Positions 6,745 through 13,206 of a stretch of 13,206 nt of DNA are shown here, piece after piece. This stretch comes from Scatosoma sp045577595 (GTDB lineage: Bacteria; Bacillota; Clostridia; Christensenellales; Borkfalkiaceae). The stretch is taken from contig JAZNIR010000063.1 in NCBI GenBank assembly GCA_045577595.1, positions 1 to 13,206 of the forward strand. The letters run 5' to 3'. Each line of letters opens with the position of its first letter. Within the stretch, counting starts at the first letter, position 1. Both the position numbers and the translations under genes were made by a program. Under the pieces are notes generated by a model that saw only the letters and a list, made by a program, of their open reading frames with translations, had not been told where the DNA came from and ran no database searches.

Positions 6745-8966
6745 GATTTCTTTCTTGCCATATCGTAGGCTTTGGTAAATTTTCCGACGTTTCTTTTGAT
6801 TTTGCGGAAAATCCGTTTGTCCTTTTTAAAGAAAACGGGTTTGGGAAAACGACGCTCACCGCCTTTTTGGAATGTATGCTGTACGGAATGGACGGGGGTA
6901 GAAGTAAAAATATTGCCGACAATCTTCGGGCGAAATACGAACCGTTTGCGGGCGGAGCGTACGGTGGCTCGCTCACCCTTTCGCACGGCGGTAAAACCTA
7001 CCGTATCGAGCGTACGTTCGGCAAAACGGCGGGCGGGGATACGGCGAAAATATACGACGAAAACCGTATGCAACGTTACGAATTCGGCGAAAGGGGGGAA
7101 ACGTTTGGCGAAAGTTTGCTGGGCGTCAATCGCGAAAGCTACCGCCGTAGCGTGTATATCCCGCAAGAGAGCGTAACGGGCTACGCAATACCCGACGATT
7201 TAAAGGGGAAATTGCTCGCCTTTTTAAGCGCGACGGGGCAAGAGCGCGGTTTGGGCGACGCCGTGGAAAGGTTGGAAAACGCCGAACGGGCTTTGCGCGC
7301 CAAACGCCGTCCCGCGAAGGGGAAATTAGACGAATTGGAAGAACGGCTTTCCGCGAATATGCAAGCGCAAACGGAATGTATCCGCGCGGGCGAATGCGCG
7401 CGCGTATTGCAATCGCAAATCGCTGAAAAAAATATCGAACGCCGACAATTAAAAACGGAGCTTTCAGCGGTGGAAAAATCGCTGGAAGATTGCGCGAAAG
7501 CGGAATACGTAACCGCGCAAGAAAGGTTACGCGCCGATTTACAAGCGCAAGCGGACGAAAAGAAAGGGGAAATAGAAAAATTGCAAAACTTTTTCTATTC
7601 GGTTTCTCCCGATTCGCTTAACGTGGACGGCTTACAAGGCGCGGTGGAGCGTTTTTACAGCTTGGAAGAAGAAATCCGCCTTTTAAAAACCGCGCTTGCC
7701 GAAACGGACGAAAAATCCCGACGGGTGGAAGAATTGGAAACGAAACTACTTGCGTGTAGAAAAGCGTTACAGTCGTTCGAGTTGATTTTAAAAGAAAAAC
7801 AAACGGCGACGACGGATAAAAAAGACGAAAAGAAACGCCCGAAAAAAGAACGCGGAGCGGGGATTTTATGCTTGCTTTCGCTGGTGGCGGTGATTTTTGG
7901 GATATGGAAGAAAAATTCGTTGCCTATCGTGGGTTGGCTGTGCATTTTTTTGGGTGGCGTGATAGGATTTTCCGCGCTACTTGGCGTACTTAAAAACGCG
8001 CGGATAAAAAGATTGGAAAAATCCGCTCCGCCCGCGTTTGCAAACGAAGAGCTGGATAGGGAATACCGCGCCACGCAAGAAGAAGAAAAAACGCTACAAA
8101 GTCAACTTGCGCTTTTGCAAACGGACAAAGCGGAATACGATAAAAACAAAGGGGCGTTGCAAGAAAAACTTGATAAGCAATCGGCGGTGGAAAAGGGAGT
8201 AAAAAATTTCCTTGCGCATTTCCCGCTTGGGGAAATTTACGACTACCGTTTTGCAGTGGCTACGATAGAAGAAAAAATCGCCCGCTACGAAAAGGCGCAA
8301 CGGGAATACGACGCGGTGCGGGCGCGTATGGAAAAATTGCCCCCGTCCCCCGTCGACGGTTTTGCCCTTACGGCGGACGATATGCCCCGTTTGCGTTCGG
8401 AAAAAACCCGTTTGCAAGGGGTGGACGAACGGCTTTCGCGGGAAATTGCCGAACTTACCGCCCGTTTAAAAGGGCAAGAAACGATTGCGTACGCGCTGGG
8501 AGATTATAAAGCGGAAGAAACGCAACTTACCGAAGAAAAAGAGCGTTTGGAAAAGCGGTATTTGGCGATTCGCACGGCAAAGGAACTGTTGCTTCGCGCC
8601 CGCGCGAATATGGCGTCCCGCTATCTCGAACCGGTGGAAAAACAAACGCGGTTTTATTTGCGTGAAACGGGATTTCCGCTTGGGGAAACGTTGCGTTTTA
8701 CGGGAGAAGGCGAACCGCTTTTGGAAGAAAAGGGCGGATTTCGGCAAATGGATTATTACAGCGCGGGGTTAAAATCGCTCGTCGATTTTTGCGTGCGGAT
8801 TGCGCTGTTCGAACGAGCGCTTCCCAACGAATGTCCGCTCATTTTAGACGACCCGTTCGAACGCTTGGACGACGAAAAATGCGCCTATGCGAAAACGCTT
8901 GTAAAAAAGCTTGCAAAAAATCGGCAGGTGTTGTACTTTACTTGTAAAAAAGAGCGTACGCTGTAA
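6741..8966 (+). CDS. SbcC/Rad50-like ATPase with central membrane hairpin (YhaN type)
   Basis: This is an SMC-like ATPase, 741 residues, expected to pair with the upstream nuclease. The N-terminal ATPase half carries KENGFGKTT (30-38), a Walker A whose first glycine is Lys30, and a Q-loop in VYIPQES. Long charged coiled-coil stretches follow (about 170-365 and 420-640). Between them lie two hydrophobic segments (about 375-389 and 394-417) separated by KKNS, which would form a membrane hairpin with both ends on one side. The C-terminal half shows the signature-like YYSAGLKSL (672-680), Walker B PLILDDPF (699-706) and D-loop RLDDEK (708-713). It is shorter than Escherichia coli SbcC (over 1000 residues) and has no Cys-x-x-Cys zinc hook. 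The central membrane hairpin takes the hook's place, as I recall for YhaN. The start overlaps the nuclease stop by 4 bp. Confidence 0.9.
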   Translation: MRFLSCHIVGFGKFSDVSFDFAENPFVLFKENGFGKTTLTAFLECMLYGMDGGRSKNIADNLRAKYEPFAGGAYGGSLTLSHGGKTYRIERTFGKTAGGDTAKIYDENRMQRYEFGERGETFGESLLGVNRESYRRSVYIPQESVTGYAIPDDLKGKLLAFLSATGQERGLGDAVERLENAERALRAKRRPAKGKLDELEERLSANMQAQTECIRAGECARVLQSQIAEKNIERRQLKTELSAVEKSLEDCAKAEYVTAQERLRADLQAQADEKKGEIEKLQNFFYSVSPDSLNVDGLQGAVERFYSLEEEIRLLKTALAETDEKSRRVEELETKLLACRKALQSFELILKEKQTATTDKKDEKKRPKKERGAGILCLLSLVAVIFGIWKKNSLPIVGWLCIFLGGVIGFSALLGVLKNARIKRLEKSAPPAFANEELDREYRATQEEEKTLQSQLALLQTDKAEYDKNKGALQEKLDKQSAVEKGVKNFLAHFPLGEIYDYRFAVATIEEKIARYEKAQREYDAVRARMEKLPPSPVDGFALTADDMPRLRSEKTRLQGVDERLSREIAELTARLKGQETIAYALGDYKAEETQLTEEKERLEKRYLAIRTAKELLLRARANMASRYLEPVEKQTRFYLRETGFPLGETLRFTGEGEPLLEEKGGFRQMDYYSAGLKSLVDFCVRIALFERALPNECPLILDDPFERLDDEKCAYAKTLVKKLAKNRQVLYFTCKKERTL

Positions 8967-8999
8967 AGGGTGATTTTCACAAAGCGTAAGTCGTTTTTT
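8958..8999 (+). terminator. weak candidate terminator after sbcC-like gene
   Basis: ACGCT (8958-8962) can pair with AGCGT (8983-8987), with an inner GTGA/TCAC stem. TTTTTT (8994-8999) follows. The hairpin has internal bulges and overlaps the stop codon, so this is tentative. Confidence 0.35.
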
Positions 9000-9044
9000 A
9001 CAATGAAAATTTTGTGAAACGAACTGAAAAATCCGTTGAAACGG

Positions 9045-9073
9045 TTGACAATAATTTTTATAAAAATTATAAT
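9045..9073 (+). promoter_or_regulatory. consensus sigma-A promoter of ABC exporter operon, with overlapping 20-bp palindrome
   Basis: TTGACA (9045-9050) and TATAAT (9068-9073) are both perfect and exactly 17 bp apart. Bases 9051-9070 form a perfect 20-bp palindrome that fills the whole spacer and runs into the -10 box, so a dimeric repressor bound there would block RNA polymerase. The palindrome is purely A/T, so chance or DNA bending is an alternative. The ribosome binding site AAAGGAG lies further down, before the ATG at 9121. Confidence 0.88.
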
Positions 9074-9120
9074 AAAATAGTTCATATAATCATAGTGTAT
9101 TTTTTAAAGGAGCAAGTATA

Positions 9121-10896
9121 ATGAATTCTACGGTGAAGACGCTGTTAAAAAGCGTTCGGGAATATAAAAAACCGTCGATAATCACGCCGATATTTATGCT
9201 ACTCGAAGCGGTTTGCGAATGTTTAATTCCGTTTATGATGGCGAAAATGTTGGAAGGTAGCGCGCCGATGCGCCAAATCTTAACGTACGGCGGGGTGATG
9301 GTGGCTTTGGCGGTGCTTTCGCTTACGTTCGGTATATTGGGCGGACGGTTTGCAGCGATTGCCAGTTGCGGATTTGCAAAAAATCTTCGCAAAGATTTAT
9401 TCTATTCGGTGCAAGGCTTTTCCTTTAAAGACGTCGATAAATTTTCCACGTCGTCGCTCGTAACCCGTTTAACGACGGACGTAACCAACGTGCAACAATC
9501 TTATCAAATGTGCCTTCGTATCGTCATTCGCGTACCTTTAATGTTTATCTTCGCGGTGATTATGAGTATGACGATTAGCTGGCGACTTGCGCTTGTGTAC
9601 GTGGTTATCGTGCCGTTGCTTTTAACGGCGCTACTTACGCTCATGAAAAAAGTAATGCCGTTTTTTAGAAAAATCTTTAAAAAATACGACGCACTGAACA
9701 ATTCCGTGCAAGAAAACGTGGGCGGGATACGCGTGGTGAAATCGTTCGTCCGCGAAGAGCACGAAAAAGAAAAATTCGGCAAAGCGGCGAAAGACGTACA
9801 AGAAAATTTCACCAAAGCGGAAAAAATGATAGCGCTCAATTCGCCGATTATGATGTCCGCAATGTATCTTTCTTCGATACTGATTACTTTTATCGGCGCG
9901 TATTATATCATAAAAACGGGCAGTTGGAACGGCTCGGCAATCGTAGGGGAACTCGTCCCTAGCGAACTTTCCGCCGTGATTACGTACGGCGTACAAATGC
10001 TTTCGTCGATGATGATGGTGTCTATGATTTCCGTAATGCTTACGATGTCCGTCGAATCGGCGCGCCGTATCTCGGAAGTAATCGAGCAAAAATCCGACCT
10101 TACCAGCCCCGAAAACGGCGTAAAGGCATTATCAGACGGCTCTATCCGCTTTGAAAACGTCAATTTCAAATATTCGGAAAAAGCGGAAAAATACGCCCTT
10201 TGCAACATCAATCTCGATATTCAATCGGGAGAAACGGTGGGGATATTGGGGGGCACGGGCTCGTCGAAAACTACCCTTATTCAACTGATTCCCCGCTTGT
10301 ACGACGCAACGGAAGGAAACGTATTCGTCGGTGGCGTCAACGTAAAAGAGTACGATTTAGACGTACTCCGCAAAGACGTTTCCGTCGTATTGCAAAAAAA
10401 CGTGCTCTTTTCGGGTACGATTAAAGAAAACTTGCGTTGGGGGGACGAAGGGGCGACGGACGAAGAAATCGAAAGGGTGTGCAAGCTTGCGCAAGCGGAC
10501 GAATTTATCCAATCGTTCCCCGATAAGTACGACACGCATATCGAACAAGGCGGTACGAACGTTTCGGGCGGACAAAAGCAACGGCTTTGTATTGCGCGCG
10601 CGTTGCTCCGCAAGCCGAAAATTTTAATTTTGGACGATTCCACGAGCGCCGTCGACACCAAGACGGACGCGCTCATTCGCCACGCGTTTGCCGAAGAAAT
10701 ACCCGATACGACGAAAATTATTATCGCGCAACGGGTGGCTTCCGTCGAACACGCGGATAAAATCGTGGTGCTAGACGGTGGGAAAATCGTCGCGTGCGGA
10801 AACCACGAAAAACTGATGCAGGAAAGCGATATTTATCGCGAAATTTACGAGGCGCAAACGAAAGGCGCAAACGAAAACGAAGGGGGTGAAGCGTAA
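9121..10896 (+). CDS. ABC exporter half-transporter, subunit with degenerate ATPase site
   Basis: This 591-residue half-transporter has an N-terminal membrane domain (six hydrophobic segments between about 19 and 312) fused to a nucleotide-binding domain (about 340-575). The NBD shows Walker A GGTGSSKTT (377-385) with Ser382 where glycine is usual, Q-loop VVLQKN, signature VSGGQKQR (481-488) and Walker B ILILDDST. Asp506 replaces the catalytic glutamate and Gln537 replaces the H-loop histidine. These changes mark the degenerate half of heterodimeric exporters such as TM287/288, LmrCD and BmrCD. The stop overlaps the partner's start as TAATG, so both are translated together. Substrate is unknown; relatives export drugs, lipids or peptides. 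It belongs to a clear operon with its own strong promoter. Confidence 0.95.
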   Translation: MNSTVKTLLKSVREYKKPSIITPIFMLLEAVCECLIPFMMAKMLEGSAPMRQILTYGGVMVALAVLSLTFGILGGRFAAIASCGFAKNLRKDLFYSVQGFSFKDVDKFSTSSLVTRLTTDVTNVQQSYQMCLRIVIRVPLMFIFAVIMSMTISWRLALVYVVIVPLLLTALLTLMKKVMPFFRKIFKKYDALNNSVQENVGGIRVVKSFVREEHEKEKFGKAAKDVQENFTKAEKMIALNSPIMMSAMYLSSILITFIGAYYIIKTGSWNGSAIVGELVPSELSAVITYGVQMLSSMMMVSMISVMLTMSVESARRISEVIEQKSDLTSPENGVKALSDGSIRFENVNFKYSEKAEKYALCNINLDIQSGETVGILGGTGSSKTTLIQLIPRLYDATEGNVFVGGVNVKEYDLDVLRKDVSVVLQKNVLFSGTIKENLRWGDEGATDEEIERVCKLAQADEFIQSFPDKYDTHIEQGGTNVSGGQKQRLCIARALLRKPKILILDDSTSAVDTKTDALIRHAFAEEIPDTTKIIIAQRVASVEHADKIVVLDGGKIVACGNHEKLMQESDIYREIYEAQTKGANENEGGEA

Positions 10897-12842
10897 TGAA
10901 AGCACCCGGTGCAAGACGCGGTATGCCCGTCCCCAAAGGCGCGATTAAAAAGGGCACGATGAAAAGGCTGTTAAAGTACGTTTTCAAATATTATAAACCG
11001 CACTTATTCGTTGTATTTTTCTGTTTAATCTTATCGGCGGCGGGCGGATTGGTGTCGTCGGTGTTTATGCAAAAGAATATCGACGAAGTTATCACGCCTG
11101 GCGTTATCGCGGGCAGTTTCGGCGCGGTGAAAGGAGCGCTGTTTAAAAACCTTACGATTATGGGTTGCGTGTATATCGTCGCTCTGTTTGCCACGTTTTT
11201 ATACAATCGGATTATGGCGACGGTAACGCAAGGCGTTTTATATCACTTGCGGAAAGATATGTTTGAAAAAATGCAATCCCTTCCGATTAAATATTTCGAT
11301 ACGCACGCGCACGGCGAGATTATGTCCGGCTACACCAACGATACGGACGCCGTCCGTCAACTCGTCGGGCAAAGCTTACCCACTCTTTTTTCCAGTTCGC
11401 TTACGTTAATCGTGTCCGTTTCGGTTATGCTCTCGTATAGCTTTATTTTAGCGGGCGTATTCGCCGTTTGTATGTTTACGATGGCGTTTATGATTAAAAA
11501 AATCGGCGGAAAAAGCGGACGGTATATGGTGGCGCAACAACAAGCGCTTGCTATGGAAGAAGGGTTTATCGAAGAAATGATGAAAGGGCAAAAGGTCGTC
11601 AAAGTATTCACCCACGAAACCCGCGCGAAAGAAGATTTCGATAAATACAACGAAAACCTTTATAAAAACGCGCGTAACGCGCATATTTTCGGCAATATTT
11701 TAGGCCCGATTTTGGGCAATATCGGCAACTTTACGTACGTGGCGCTGGCTATTTGCGGGGGATTGTTGCTTACGACGGGCGCGCCCAACCCCAACTTATC
11801 CAACGTATTTACGGGCGTTGGCGCAATCACGCTCGGCGCGGTAATACCCTTTCTCGGTATGTCCAAACGCTCGACGCAAGCGGTAAACGAAATGTCCCAC
11901 CAAGTGTCGATGATAGCGATGGGTTTGGCGGGCGCAAGCCGTGTGTTTACCTTGATGGACGAAAGCGCGGAAACGGACGAAGGGTACGTAACGCTCGTCA
12001 ATGCGAAAGAAGACGCGGACGGCAACCTTACGGAAACGGACGAACGCACGGGCGTATGGGCTTGGAAACATTATCACAAAGCGGACGGCACGACGACGTA
12101 CACCAAGTTGGCGGGGAATATCGTTATGGATAACGTCGATTTCTCGTACGTACCCGAAAAACAAGTGCTTTCCGACGTTTCGTTGTACGCAAAGCCCGGT
12201 CAAAAAATAGCGTTCGTCGGCGCGACGGGCGCGGGCAAAACCACGATTACCAACCTTATCAACCGTTTCTACGATATTGAAGACGGCAAAATCCGCTACG
12301 ACGGCATCAACGTCAACAAAATCAAAAAGGACGATTTACGCCGTTCGCTTGGTATCGTATTGCAAGACACCAATTTATTCACGGGTACGGTGATGGAAAA
12401 TATCCGTTACGGACGATTGGACGCAACGGACGAAGAATGTATGCAAGCGGCGAAACTTGCCAATGCGGACGATTTTATTCGTCGACTTCCCGACGGGTAT
12501 AACACGATGCTCACGGGCAACGGCGCAAACCTTTCGCAAGGGCAACGCCAACTTATTTCTATCGCGCGCGCCGCCGTTGCCGACCCGCCCGTAATGATAC
12601 TCGACGAAGCCACGTCGTCTATCGACACGCGCACCGAAGCGCTCGTGCAAGGGGGTATGGATAAATTAATGAAAGGCAGAACGGTATTCGTTATCGCCCA
12701 CCGTCTTTCCACCGTCCGCAATTCCGACGCGATTATGGTGCTCGAAAAGGGCAGAATTATCGAACGGGGCACGCACGAACAGTTGATTGCCCAAAAAGGC
12801 ACGTATTATCAATTATATACGGGCGCTTTCGAGCTCGAATAA
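10896..12842 (+). CDS. ABC exporter half-transporter, subunit with catalytic ATPase site
   Basis: This 648-residue partner of the preceding protein has six membrane segments (about 34-330) and an NBD (about 408-640). It carries canonical Walker A GATGAGKTT (442-450), Walker B with catalytic Glu571 (MILDEATSSID) and H-loop His602. Its own signature is LSQGQ (546-550) instead of LSGGQ. Since a signature completes the partner's ATP site, that change falls in the degenerate site and is consistent with a functional asymmetric heterodimer. Two extras are visible. One is a Gly/Pro/Arg/Lys-rich N-terminal tail of about 21 residues before the first helix region. The other is a polar insert of about 44 residues (364-407) between membrane and ATPase domains, in place of a short linker. 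AGGGGGTGA (10881-10889) sits before the ATG. Confidence 0.95.
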   Translation: MKAPGARRGMPVPKGAIKKGTMKRLLKYVFKYYKPHLFVVFFCLILSAAGGLVSSVFMQKNIDEVITPGVIAGSFGAVKGALFKNLTIMGCVYIVALFATFLYNRIMATVTQGVLYHLRKDMFEKMQSLPIKYFDTHAHGEIMSGYTNDTDAVRQLVGQSLPTLFSSSLTLIVSVSVMLSYSFILAGVFAVCMFTMAFMIKKIGGKSGRYMVAQQQALAMEEGFIEEMMKGQKVVKVFTHETRAKEDFDKYNENLYKNARNAHIFGNILGPILGNIGNFTYVALAICGGLLLTTGAPNPNLSNVFTGVGAITLGAVIPFLGMSKRSTQAVNEMSHQVSMIAMGLAGASRVFTLMDESAETDEGYVTLVNAKEDADGNLTETDERTGVWAWKHYHKADGTTTYTKLAGNIVMDNVDFSYVPEKQVLSDVSLYAKPGQKIAFVGATGAGKTTITNLINRFYDIEDGKIRYDGINVNKIKKDDLRRSLGIVLQDTNLFTGTVMENIRYGRLDATDEECMQAAKLANADDFIRRLPDGYNTMLTGNGANLSQGQRQLISIARAAVADPPVMILDEATSSIDTRTEALVQGGMDKLMKGRTVFVIAHRLSTVRNSDAIMVLEKGRIIERGTHEQLIAQKGTYYQLYTGAFELE

Positions 12843-12847
12843 AAAAA

Positions 12848-12958
12848 GGCGTATATACGTCGCAATACAGCGTTGCGCTGTGCTTTTCTCGCTCGCGTAC
12901 TTCAAGTACGCGTCCCGTCGAAAATGCTCGCGCGCCTTGTCTTGCTCGTATCTACGCC
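12848..12958. repeat. 111-bp dyad-symmetric element (candidate interspersed/MITE-like repeat)
   Basis: Two arms of exactly 55 bp flank a central C at 12903. The outer 12 bp (12848-12859 and 12947-12958) match as inverted repeats with one mismatch. The inner 9 bp on each side of the centre (12894-12902 and 12904-12912) match perfectly. The left arm holds another small hairpin, ACAGCG (12867-12872) with CGCTGT (12876-12881). The middle parts match poorly without gaps. It begins 5 bp after the exporter stop codon. No transposase and no clear target-site duplication are visible. Confidence 0.65.
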
Positions 12959-12964
12959 CACCAC

Positions 12965-12994
12965 TGTCATTTCGAGCCAACGGCGAGAAATCTC
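12965..12994. repeat. REP-like sequence of the GTCATTTCGAG type
   Basis: GTCATTTCGAGCC is followed after 3 bp by GGCGAGAAATCTC. The outer ATTTC/GAAAT and inner CC/GG pair as an imperfect hairpin. Sequences starting GTCATTTCGAG and ending GAGAAATCT recur between genes in many genomes as far as I recall; copy number here is unknown from one window. Confidence 0.5.
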
Positions 12995-13010
12995 CTTATA
13001 TAAAACGCAA

Positions 13011-13051
13011 ATAAAAACGGGGCTGTTTGAAACAGTCCCGTTGATTTTTTT
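13011..13051. terminator. bidirectional Rho-independent terminator between convergent genes
   Basis: AACGGGGCTGTTT (13016-13028) pairs with AAACAGTCCCGTT (13030-13042) with one G-T wobble; the innermost pairs probably open to give a 5-nt loop. T7 (13045-13051) follows on the + strand. The A-rich stretch at 13013-13017 gives a T tract on the minus strand. It can stop both the exporter operon and the convergent gene to the right. Confidence 0.88.
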
Positions 13052-13206
13052 ATAAAACTTTGGATAAAAATTCTTTCAAACGCTCGTCTTTGGGATTTCC
13101 GAAAAATTCCGTAGGCGGGTTTTCTTCTTTGATAACGCCGTCGTTCATAAAAATCACGCGGTTTGCCACTTCTTTGGCAAAGCCCATTTCGTGCGTAACG
13201 ATAACC
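13050..13206 (-). CDS. polar amino acid ABC transporter ATP-binding protein, C-terminal part (GlnQ/ArtP type, partial)
   Basis: Reading the minus strand from the window edge gives 51 codons before TAA at 13052-13050. The peptide opens with VIVTHEMGFAKEVANRVIFM, which holds the H-loop histidine (THEM). It goes on with NDGVIKEENPPTEFF and GNPKDERLKEFLSKVL. This THEMGFA...RVIFM...G.I.E...P.EFF..P..ER...FL pattern is typical of the ATPase of polar amino acid uptake systems (glutamine, arginine, cystine). Walker A, Walker B and the start are outside the window, so substrate and exact orthology cannot be set. It is convergent with the exporter operon and shares its terminator. Confidence 0.92.
   Translation of the reverse strand, partial: VIVTHEMGFAKEVANRVIFMNDGVIKEENPPTEFFGNPKDERLKEFLSKVL

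Noticed and set aside
6501..7166. Long antisense open frame (221 codons) across the SbcD/SbcC junction
   Set aside because: It overlaps two clearly coding genes, has no recognisable motif and has the Arg/Ser/Lys-rich composition of a shadow frame in this codon usage.
8975..9019. 9-bp inverted repeat TTTCACAAA/TTTGTGAAA after the sbcC-like gene
   Set aside because: The loop is 27 nt, no T tract follows, and the arms are AT-rich; chance is likely.
9631..10211. Antisense open frames inside the first ABC transporter gene
   Set aside because: They mirror a well-supported coding gene and show no motif or ribosome binding site.
12787..13055. Short + strand frames through the region after the exporter
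   Set aside because: They run through the dyad repeat and the terminator stem, have no ribosome binding site and encode low-complexity Arg/Ser/Leu peptides.
1..13206. CRISPR array, tRNA, rRNA, transposase, phage genes or a defence island
   Set aside because: I saw no regularly spaced repeats, no tRNA-like or rRNA sequence and no transposase, integrase or toxin-antitoxin pair. The SbcCD-like pair and XRE gene alone do not make a defence system.

Overview
The window looks like chromosomal DNA from a Bacillota (Firmicutes) bacterium of the class Clostridia. The evidence is the fakA-to-recG gene order at the left edge, consensus sigma-A promoters (TTGACA/TATAAT with 17-bp spacers), strong GGAGG-type ribosome binding sites, a minD gene followed by a minE-like gene, a DegV protein, a YhaO/YhaN-like SbcD/SbcC pair, and a heterodimeric ABC exporter of the TM287/288 type. 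A Christensenellales-like lineage is possible, but that is only an impression. All genes run on the + strand except the fragment at the right edge.

Layout. Positions 1-59 hold the last codons of a FakA-like (DAK2/YloV) protein. recG (264-2270) follows, then hisIE (2392-3030) with its own consensus promoter and a downstream terminator. Next comes a close-packed group: minD (3218-3988), a small minE-like gene (4000-4233) and a degV/fakB-family gene (4255-5127). A 16-bp inverted repeat lies before a short XRE-type regulator (5212-5553), which ends at a strong terminator. An extended -10 promoter then leads into a two-gene operon: an SbcD-like nuclease (5659-6744) and an SbcC/YhaN-like ATPase (6741-8966) that overlap by 4 bp. 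A perfect consensus promoter, whose spacer and -10 box form a 20-bp palindrome, precedes two ABC half-transporters (9121-10896 and 10896-12842) joined by a TAATG overlap. The tail (12843-13049) is a non-coding repeat island (a 111-bp dyad element and a REP-like sequence) followed by a bidirectional terminator shared with a convergent polar amino acid ABC ATPase fragment (13050-13206, minus strand).

How the genes work together. FakA (left edge) and the DegV/FakB-family protein are the two halves of the fatty acid kinase system. MinD and the MinE-like protein would place the division site. RecG and the SbcCD-like pair act on branched or broken DNA. The two ABC half-transporters form one heterodimeric exporter with one degenerate and one canonical ATPase site.

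Most genes are ordinary housekeeping genes. I do not see a clear new defence or mobile system. The points most worth a second look are the loss of canonical zinc ligands in the HisI domain, the divergent MinE candidate, the membrane hairpin in the SbcC-like ATPase, the 111-bp dyad element, and the palindromes placed on or near promoters.
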